Positions 9,254 to 15,600 of a stretch of 64,000 bases of DNA are shown piece by piece. Where the stretch lies: NCBI GenBank assembly GCA_016841725.1, contig JAENYP010000001.1, positions 548,540 to 612,539 on the forward strand, written 5' to 3'. Position numbers and translations under genes: made by a program. How positions within the stretch are numbered: the first letter of the stretch is position 1; each line of letters opens with the position of its first letter. The notes under the pieces are model-generated. The model was not told where the DNA came from, searched no databases, and saw nothing but the letters and a program-made list of their open reading frames with translations. Source of the stretch: Thermincola carboxydiphila. GTDB taxonomy: Bacteria > Bacillota > Thermincolia > Thermincolales > UBA2595.

Positions 9254-9934
9254 TTACTGGTTAAACTGTTTGAAATCTATAATAATGTCAAATTGGGCAC
9301 ATTTCATCTCCACATCATTTCCCACACCACAGGCTGGCAGAGTGAAGAATAAGCAATTATCAGAATCCGGGTCATAGGCCGGAATATTTTCTGCAAGTTC
9401 TTGTTTGAAATTATCATCTATAACATCAAAACAGATGTAATCGCCAGGTTGGAGATTAAAACCATTCATAGCAGTTTCCAAAGCTCCTTCCAGGTCTCTT
9501 AACGGTACATTTACGATGTAACTGGAATCTACCGGCAATGTGCTGCCAGGTCTTTCTTGAACTGCCATACCCCAAACCCTTACGTTATCCTTTATTTCAT
9601 CAGTCGAGGCAGCCGAAAAAACTACATCAACATTGTTAAGCACAGCCGGTATGGATCCTAGGTTTTCAATGTGAGTTTCATAATAAGCCACTGCGCCCGG
9701 GTACATATTACCCATTACCACAGTAGTAATCTTGGCACCGTGGGTTATACTGTAATTCATATGCTGAGCTCCTAACATACGCGGATGATCACAATCGTCA
9801 ACAAATTCAACCTTCAGTTCACCGGTTCCCACAGCATTGTTAATTGTTGCCGTCTCACTCCATGCGGCATATCCTGCCCCCATCAGCATAAGGCCAAGAA
9901 CCAGTGTGAAGGCAATTATTCTGGTCTTATTCAA
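9254..9934 (-). CDS. TasA/camelysin-like protein with SipW-type signal peptide
   Basis: A paralogue of the 7011 and 10040 products (about 226 aa). It shows the same signal form (LMLMGAGYAAWSETATINN then GTGELKVEF), the core NMYPGAVAYYETHIENLG plus SIPAVLNNVDVVF, and the tail DFKQFNQ. The start is a TTG at 9934, placed by AAGGAGG eight bases upstream; the upstream ATG of the longer frame has no ribosome site. Two cysteine pairs (near DDCDHPRM and LPACGVGNDVEMKC) are absent from the paralogues. Expected to be cleaved by the neighbouring ER-type signal peptidase and exported; a structural surface role is inferred. Confidence 0.85.
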   Translation of the reverse strand: MNKTRIIAFTLVLGLMLMGAGYAAWSETATINNAVGTGELKVEFVDDCDHPRMLGAQHMNYSITHGAKITTVVMGNMYPGAVAYYETHIENLGSIPAVLNNVDVVFSAASTDEIKDNVRVWGMAVQERPGSTLPVDSSYIVNVPLRDLEGALETAMNGFNLQPGDYICFDVIDDNFKQELAENIPAYDPDSDNCLFFTLPACGVGNDVEMKCAQFDIIIDFKQFNQ

Positions 9935-9974
9935 AAGATGTCCCTCCTTTTTCTTTAGTGCCAATATTTTCTTT

Positions 9975-10010
9975 TTAATAAAGCAGGGCTCAACAGCCCT
10001 GCTTTATTAA
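9975..10010 (-). terminator. intrinsic terminator of the 10040 gene
   Basis: Perfect 16-bp inverted repeat TTAATAAAGCAGGGCT (9975-9990) and its complement (9995-10010) with a 4-base loop; T-rich tail on the minus strand. The stem is nearly the same as that of the next terminator at 9215. Confidence 0.9.
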
Positions 10011-10039
10011 TTAAACATTTAGAAAAATATTATCAGTTA

Positions 10040-10555
10040 TTACTGGTTAAACTGCTTGTAGATGGCAACAACATCAAATGTAAGGCTGCCATTTTCAGGA
10101 GCAGTATCCCCAACAGTCAGCTCATAAACTATGCTGCCTGAACCACCTACTGCCAGGTCTGTGGGAGCAGTTGGAGCACTTAATGTTGCCCATGATGAAG
10201 CAAAGGTATTGGTAATGTTGTCAATTTTTGCCGGGATGGTGCCAACATTACTAATCGGAACAGTAATATCTACGTGTGCACCGGGGTAAAGGTTATTTAC
10301 AGTTACAGTAGCAGTATTGTTCTCAGTATCAGTGGTATCTAGCACTGCTTCAGCTGTACGGGTGATACCTGCAGGTTCAGTTGTTCCGGCTGTGTCTGAA
10401 AAGACTGCAACTGTACCAGCTCCCAGATCAACATCCAATTCACCGGTGCAGACATTGTTATTGATTGTCACTGTCTCGGTCCACGCTGCATATCCAGCAC
10501 CCATCATCATTATGGCCACAACCAGGGCCAGAACCAAAAATCTTGATTTTTTCAT
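10040..10555 (-). CDS. TasA/camelysin-like protein with SipW-type signal peptide
   Basis: The shortest paralogue of the set (171 aa): signal MKKSRFLVLALVVAIMMMG then AGYAAWTETVTINN and CTGELDVDL, core NNLYPGAHVDITVPISNVG plus TIPAKIDNITNTF, tail IYKQFNQ. The composition is Thr/Ala/Asp-rich with few charged patches and only one cysteine, as expected for a polymerising beta-sandwich subunit. It directly follows the signal peptidase gene but is separated from it by a terminator and about 250 bp, so it probably has its own promoter and high expression. Ribosome site AAAGGAGAG is strong. Confidence 0.87.
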   Translation of the reverse strand: MKKSRFLVLALVVAIMMMGAGYAAWTETVTINNNVCTGELDVDLGAGTVAVFSDTAGTTEPAGITRTAEAVLDTTDTENNTATVTVNNLYPGAHVDITVPISNVGTIPAKIDNITNTFASSWATLSAPTAPTDLAVGGSGSIVYELTVGDTAPENGSLTFDVVAIYKQFNQ

Positions 10556-10785
10556 GTTCTTCTCTCCTTTTACTTTTTAAAATTTTAAGGTACTTCAGAC
10601 GAAAATTTCAGCCGGCCTTTGATTTTCATCTGTCTTGCTACCCACTATTATAATTACTCTTCTCCTTTATTTAAGCACCGGACCGGGTAGTTTTGTATGA
10701 TACTATGCGGCAATCTCTATAGCTACCATAAGGCTATATAATACTACTTTGGTACCATAAACCATCCATTTAACCGCAAAAAGAG

Positions 10786-10802
10786 AAAGGGCCCAGCCCT
10801 TT
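10786..10802 (-). terminator. intrinsic terminator of the signal peptidase gene
   Basis: Arms AAAGGGC and GCCCTTT with a 3-base loop, followed on the minus strand by CTCTTTTT. It ends the operon of sensor, regulator and signal peptidase. Confidence 0.75.
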
Positions 10803-10810
10803 TTAGTAAT

Positions 10811-12019
10811 CTAAAACTCAATCTCCTCAAGAGGAATTTCCCTGCGGCTCTTTATCAGAAGTGACGGCCAACCGGCATTAGGGATGACATTAATTATTTT
10901 CCCTTTTACCTGTTCAGGTTCAACAAGGTCAGTATCTGCTGCAGAATTATTGTCACCCTTGGTGCGAAAAACCGGCACTCCTTTTTCCTTATCTTGAACA
11001 ACCTCTATAATGCGATGGGAAATGGAGATACCGTCTCTTTTAAATTGGATTACATCTCCGGTCTGCAGACTATTTACATCTGTTACCTTCCTGGCCAGAA
11101 TGACATCACCCGGTTTAGTCATTGGTTTCATGCTTCCAGTGGCAATTACCGATGGATATATGGGAAACACACCGACAGAAAACCATATAATTGCAATTGA
11201 AATTATACTGGTAATCATCCATCCTACGGGCCCCTCTTCTTCTTTGTCTTTTCTATGAAACGATTTTGTTTCCGTTAAGTATAGATTCTGCATAGCCATC
11301 AAGGAAAATACGGGGCAAAGAATGCCTACCAGGGCAGTTGTAATCCACTTTAGATCTGGCAGTATAGGTGATAACCAGTGAAAGGCCTGAAGGACTCCCA
11401 TATAGATAATTGCAGGCAATGGCCCGCCCAGATAAGCCAGATACACAGCCAGCAAATTTTTTGCTAATTCAGGAGCCAGGTACTGGGCTATAAACTTGAC
11501 TATACTCTCGTAATCATTCAGCCCGGTAAACCGGGTAACCCTAAAAGCGGTCAGGGTCATAAAAAAGGCCACTGATATAAACACCAGATAATTCTCATCA
11601 TCTGAAAGGCTGTTTACCAGGTAGCTCCTCACCATTTCTCTGCCTATTAATGCCGAACCCACTACAAGTGTGTTGAGGATGATCCCTTTTAATGAGTGGT
11701 CATAAGGACTTCTGCCTAGCTCGTCTATTAGCCCCGAAACTATTAGGGCAGCTATAAACATTACAGCAAAGTTGAAAGCCCACAAACTGACAAAACTGTT
11801 CAGCCTGAGTTTCCCTTTTGGGCGTATTCGGGGAAACAGCCAAACTGTCAGAGCAACTCCCATCCACATCGAAAACTTAATGATCTGGTTAAAATAAGGG
11901 CTGTCATTAAGAGACATCACATAAGGATTGTCCAGAAAAAAACAGGCAAGAATCATCCCTGCCAACAAGATGCATCTTACCCGGGATTTGCCTGAAGGTA
12001 AATATTTTTGCCGTAACAT
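10811..12019 (-). CDS. ER-type signal peptidase I (SipW-like) with long N-terminal membrane domain
   Basis: Membrane serine protease expected to remove SipW-type signal peptides from the TasA-like proteins of this cluster. The C-terminal third has the S26 motifs: SVIATGSMKP with nucleophile Ser at about residue 296, ISISHRII with His at about 335 in place of the bacterial Lys (the Ser/His pair of ER-type peptidases and SipW), and TKGDNNSAADTD with the conserved Asp. At 402 aa it is about twice the length of Bacillus SipW (about 190 aa). The extra N-terminal 260 residues form about seven hydrophobic segments of unknown role, for example WLFPRI-bounded and YLAYLGGPLPAIIYMG regions. Last gene of an operon with the two-component system and two small substrates. 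Confidence 0.9.
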   Translation of the reverse strand: MLRQKYLPSGKSRVRCILLAGMILACFFLDNPYVMSLNDSPYFNQIIKFSMWMGVALTVWLFPRIRPKGKLRLNSFVSLWAFNFAVMFIAALIVSGLIDELGRSPYDHSLKGIILNTLVVGSALIGREMVRSYLVNSLSDDENYLVFISVAFFMTLTAFRVTRFTGLNDYESIVKFIAQYLAPELAKNLLAVYLAYLGGPLPAIIYMGVLQAFHWLSPILPDLKWITTALVGILCPVFSLMAMQNLYLTETKSFHRKDKEEEGPVGWMITSIISIAIIWFSVGVFPIYPSVIATGSMKPMTKPGDVILARKVTDVNSLQTGDVIQFKRDGISISHRIIEVVQDKEKGVPVFRTKGDNNSAADTDLVEPEQVKGKIINVIPNAGWPSLLIKSRREIPLEEIEF

Positions 12020-12101
12020 AGCCTATCCACCATGCTTCCATTTTTTTGAATCCTACTTATTGTTGTATTGGCATACCGAATATTATATGTGTTTAACTCT
12101 T

Positions 12102-12326
12102 TTAGTAAACTTCTTCCCCCACTGTTGAGTCAGTTGACTCAGTAATAACCAAATCACTTTGAATTCCGGTTACACTTTTAACCGGAGTATCTGGTAAACC
12201 AGGCTTTACAACTTCAATATTACCCCTGATAATCAAGGTTTTCTCCCAAAAACCGTATCCCATAGACATAAGAACAAATGCCACCGAAAAACTTGCCAAA
12301 ATAATCCACATTTTTTTCACCTTCAT
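12102..12326 (-). CDS. small protein with SipW-type signal and short tail
   Basis: About 74 aa: a hydrophobic signal (WIILASFSVAFVLMSMGYGF) followed by WEKTLIIRGNIEV. This is the same pattern as the SipW-type leaders next door, but only about 30 hydrophilic residues follow (VVKPGLPDTPVKSV...). No TasA-like beta domain is present, so after cleavage it would give a short peptide. The start may be ATG 12326 or GTG 12320; the latter has the better distance to a GGGGG tract. It overlaps or abuts the preceding gene and lies 82 bp before the signal peptidase gene. It could be a minor subunit, an initiator or a signalling peptide; these are guesses. Confidence 0.7.
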   Translation of the reverse strand: MKVKKMWIILASFSVAFVLMSMGYGFWEKTLIIRGNIEVVKPGLPDTPVKSVTGIQSDLVITESTDSTVGEEVY

Positions 12327-12348
12327 ACCCCCGAGATAACAGACCTGT

Positions 12349-12879
12349 TTAATCACTAACCGAAGTGTTTAAAAAAGAATCCTGTTCAATATTCCACTGT
12401 CGAAATGGCATTTCTATTTCAAAATCACACATACCCTCTTCATCTGCCTGTATAGAGAGTTTTGGATTGCCCTCCCCACTGGGAATGCACCCCTCAGGTT
12501 CAATCAGCCCAGACGGCAGTGTCAGATGAATAATTCCATCATTGGCAGGCTTGTGCTGCCCGGAATATTTTATCGGAACAGTCCCCTCATTTTTCAGGCA
12601 GTAGTTTATAAATGCCTTAAAATCAGCATATACCCTTCCCTCGACAATCATGGTGGCTCTATCATCAATGCTTATATTTAAATCCCCGTTCCCCTGTATA
12701 ATGTCTAATGAATAGTCATCACAGAACAAGGGCTCAATTATACCGGTAGAAACGGAGCTTTTAACATCCAAACCATTGTTCCAGTATGCATAGCTGATTC
12801 CTATAAAATTCAATGGTATGATGAATGCCATTAATATAATGTATGGCTGTACAATACGTCTCTTTTTCCTCTTCCTCAT
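12349..12879 (-). CDS. divergent TasA-like exported protein
   Basis: The 176-aa product has a positively charged N-terminus (MRKRKKRRI), a membrane segment ending ISYAYWNNGLDVKSSVSTG, which is a degenerate SipW-type leader, and a beta-rich body. It keeps the NCLKNEGTVPIKY core motif that matches N-x-G-x-IPA in the larger paralogues, and FRQWN near the end that matches their KQFN tail. Three cysteines lie in the mature part. It is encoded between the response regulator and the signal peptidase, so it is likely a substrate of the latter and perhaps a minor or regulatory subunit. Confidence 0.75.
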   Translation of the reverse strand: MRKRKKRRIVQPYIILMAFIIPLNFIGISYAYWNNGLDVKSSVSTGIIEPLFCDDYSLDIIQGNGDLNISIDDRATMIVEGRVYADFKAFINYCLKNEGTVPIKYSGQHKPANDGIIHLTLPSGLIEPEGCIPSGEGNPKLSIQADEEGMCDFEIEMPFRQWNIEQDSFLNTSVSD

Positions 12880-12919
12880 TGTTAAACATCACCCCATCGA
12901 TTTTATTCAATAGATGCTT

Positions 12920-13549
12920 TTATAAACAATCCCGCACCAGCCCCCTGGAATAAGCATATAAGGCGGCTTGGGTGCGGTCTCCTAGGTTCAGTTTGGCCAG
13001 AATCTGGCTTACATGTTTCTTGACCGTATTTTCGGATACATATATCCGGGAAGCAATATCACGGTTGCTCAAACCCTTCCCGAGTGCAGCCAAAACCTCT
13101 CTTTCCCTTGGGGTCAGCTCTTCGTTCAATACAGTTTCGCCCTTCATTTTGATCTCCACTATTCTGGGGTCATAATACTTTCTTCCCTGACCGATAATCC
13201 TGATTGCATAAATAATTTCCTCTGGCAAGGCTTCCTTAAGAATATATCCGCTTACCCCCAGTTGCTCGGCACATAAAAAATCCTTTTCACTTCCTGAGGA
13301 TGTGAATATGATAAATTTGCAGCTGAGTTGCTTTTTCCTTGCCTCTTCAATTATTTCCAACCCTGAGCTATTACCCAGCCTGAGGTCTATGATTACTATA
13401 TCCGGCTGCATCCGTCGCAAGACTTCAATAGACTGCCGCACATTTTCGGCTTCCCCTATTACTTCAATTGACGATTCACAGCGCAGAGCCGAGATGAGTC
13501 CCTGCCGGACCAGCGGGTGGTCGTCAACCACCACGATTTTTAATTCCAT
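12920..13549 (-). CDS. NarL/FixJ-family response regulator
   Basis: Two-domain DNA-binding regulator of 209 aa. The receiver domain (residues 1-120) has the acidic pair D9/D10, phosphoacceptor D55 in IVIIDLRL and Lys in the EALPEE region. The C-terminal LuxR-type HTH (about 145-205) reads LTPREREVLAALGKGLSN then RDIASRIYVSENTVKKHV. The gene starts within the stop codon of the kinase gene (TAATG overlap), so translation is coupled. It is followed directly by two SipW-type substrates and the signal peptidase gene, which makes control of the matrix cluster its likely job. Confidence 0.93.
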   Translation of the reverse strand: MELKIVVVDDHPLVRQGLISALRCESSIEVIGEAENVRQSIEVLRRMQPDIVIIDLRLGNSSGLEIIEEARKKQLSCKFIIFTSSGSEKDFLCAEQLGVSGYILKEALPEEIIYAIRIIGQGRKYYDPRIVEIKMKGETVLNEELTPREREVLAALGKGLSNRDIASRIYVSENTVKKHVSQILAKLNLGDRTQAALYAYSRGLVRDCL

Positions 13550-15237
13550 TACGCAATCCCTCCCTGCTTTTGTGAAACAAATTGAATATCGGGAATTTCA
13601 ACCCTAATCGCAGTTCCCCGGCCACTTTTGCTGTCCAAAATAAACCTCCCGCCAAAAGACTGGACTATATTTTTCATATTAATAAGCCCCAAACCGGTAT
13701 TCTCAGTACGTGCCTGAGCCGGTTCAAAACCTGCCCCGTTGTCTTCCACCAAAAGTACTGTAACCTTGGCATCAACCTGAAGTGAGACCTTGATAATACT
13801 GCTTTTTCCATGCTTTAATGCGTTCCCTGTTGCTTCACAGACAATTCTGTACAGGCACTTTTTTATTCTGGCTGACAGTAGTTCTTCATCCCCGGCTAAA
13901 TTCATGCTTATATTGATTCCATTCAGGTTAGCCAGGTCACTCAGATATGTTTTAATACCTGAGAAAAATATTTTTTCCCCTGATTTTCGGGTACTCATAC
14001 TATAGATCGATTGACGGAGCTCACGCATAGCAATGTTTGCCGATCCGCCTAACCTGTCAAGCTGCTCCCGGATTTCGTTCCGGTCAAGATCCTCCCAGCT
14101 GTTTTTTAATTGATACAGGGCATATCTAATCGAAAAGAGACGCTGTGATACACTGTCATGAATCTCATTGGCTATCCGGTTGCGCTCCTCAAGAATCATC
14201 AATTTATCATTAGCCTCTTCCATAGAAAAACGTTCCAGGATAATTGCACTTAAATCTGAAAGAAAAACTAACTGTCTTTCAAAGACAATTTCGGAATTAA
14301 GCCCCTGACCCCCTGATTCTATACCGAGTACACCGTATAACTTAGTGGAAGATTTGACTGGTATTGCATGAAATGTGCGGTCTGCAAGCTGTAAATTTAA
14401 TTCCGGAACACTGCCTCCAATTTCCTTACTCCTTTCCCTCAATTCACTGCAAAGAAAGCATTTTAAGTCATTGTCAGTATCAGTGTTCGTGTAAATGTGG
14501 CCGTTTTTAAACCTATCAGTGTTTACCCAGAAAAAGGACATGGGTGCTTTCGACAATTTTGCTGCATAATTGGTAAATGTCTGAAAAAAGGTTTCCAAAT
14601 GGTCCTCATTGGTAAAAGTCTCAATAATCTGATATAAGGACATGATATGTTCCAGGGCCTCCTGCTGCTTTCTGTTTGCCGTGCCCAGACGTTGCAGGAA
14701 CTGTGAAAGGAACCATACCAGTAACGTTATCAAAATAAATACCAGCAGCAGATATGAATATTCAACCAATAAATCCACAGCCTGGCCTTTATTAAACAAA
14801 CCCACTGATACCCATCCGGCTGTAACCATGTAAAAAAAGAGGTTGAACCAGCAGAACCATGGTGAGAGATACCCTGCGGCAACAAGTACAGGATTTAAAG
14901 CATACCACATAAACGGGCTGTCAAGACCTCCCGTGGGAACCAGAAGCAGGGTGATAACCAGAGTCTCTAACAGAATGATTACCCTGAGCTTACCGGCACA
15001 TGAAAGATACCGGACATACATATCGGTGATTAGTCTGGCGGCAACATACAGGGAAACAACAGCAGCCAGTTTATATGGCACTATAGTTAATGACCCTTGG
15101 ACAAGATAAAATGCAGAAGTAATCAGCAGTGAACCGTAGCGGTAAGAATAAAGGAGTTTAATTGCATCAGAATGATGGTAATGATTGAACAGCCTAGTCC
15201 AGATGGAAAAAACAGATTCACTTATGATTCGAACCAT
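13549..15237 (-). CDS. membrane sensor histidine kinase, HisKA_3 (NarL/DegS type)
   Basis: About 562 aa. Five to six membrane helices (about residues 25-185), a coiled linker (FLQRLGTANRKQQEALEH), a GAF-like domain (about 200-340), then the HisKA_3 dimerisation motif ERNRIANEIHDSVSQRLF with phospho-His at about residue 360, and an HATPase domain with N-box EATGNALKHG and G-boxes EDNGAGF and GLGLINM. The start is uncertain: ATG 15237 has a modest GGAAGTG site, while the frame stays open to 15375. It is co-transcribed with the response regulator downstream and is expected to phosphorylate it. The GAF region suggests a small-molecule or redox ligand, which is not identifiable from sequence. Confidence 0.9.
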   Translation of the reverse strand: MVRIISESVFSIWTRLFNHYHHSDAIKLLYSYRYGSLLITSAFYLVQGSLTIVPYKLAAVVSLYVAARLITDMYVRYLSCAGKLRVIILLETLVITLLLVPTGGLDSPFMWYALNPVLVAAGYLSPWFCWFNLFFYMVTAGWVSVGLFNKGQAVDLLVEYSYLLLVFILITLLVWFLSQFLQRLGTANRKQQEALEHIMSLYQIIETFTNEDHLETFFQTFTNYAAKLSKAPMSFFWVNTDRFKNGHIYTNTDTDNDLKCFLCSELRERSKEIGGSVPELNLQLADRTFHAIPVKSSTKLYGVLGIESGGQGLNSEIVFERQLVFLSDLSAIILERFSMEEANDKLMILEERNRIANEIHDSVSQRLFSIRYALYQLKNSWEDLDRNEIREQLDRLGGSANIAMRELRQSIYSMSTRKSGEKIFFSGIKTYLSDLANLNGINISMNLAGDEELLSARIKKCLYRIVCEATGNALKHGKSSIIKVSLQVDAKVTVLLVEDNGAGFEPAQARTENTGLGLINMKNIVQSFGGRFILDSKSGRGTAIRVEIPDIQFVSQKQGGIA

Positions 15238-15561
15238 CGTAAACTTCACTTCCAATAAAAATAATATAAATAATCCTTTTTTATTTTTACATATGTTAAC
15301 CGCTCTGTCCTCAAAAACGTGTCGAGTAATTCTACGCCTTGTTATGCTAAGATATGTCACTTTTTGTTTGATCAAGGGGTTATTTATGCACCTGCCTGTT
15401 ACTCGGTCCTAACCCGTTTCATCTGAATCTGCTAACATTTCGCATTTGTCCAGTTAATTCGCAAATATCACTACATTCGTAGTTAATAATTTTTCTGAGG
15501 CTTTTTGTTTTGGTTTTCGACAATGCATAGTAAATTTTTTTCACCCCGCTCCAGGCAAAAA
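15238..15561. other. intergenic region upstream of the sensor kinase
   Basis: AT-rich, no supported gene. It must hold the promoter of the kinase-regulator-signal peptidase operon and lies downstream of the 15601 gene. I found no clear riboswitch or long inverted repeat in it. Confidence 0.4.
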
Positions 15562-15583
15562 AAAAGAGCCTTTCGGCCCTTTA
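15562..15583 (-). terminator. intrinsic terminator of the 15601 gene
   Basis: AAGGGCC-GAAA-GGCTCTT stem on the minus strand followed by nine T; textbook form. Confidence 0.92.
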
Positions 15584-15600
15584 CCTGTCTTTGCTATATA

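Noticed and set aside
15376-15560. Possible cyclic-di-GMP riboswitch upstream of the sensor kinase
   Set aside because: The conserved aptamer core could not be found on either strand.
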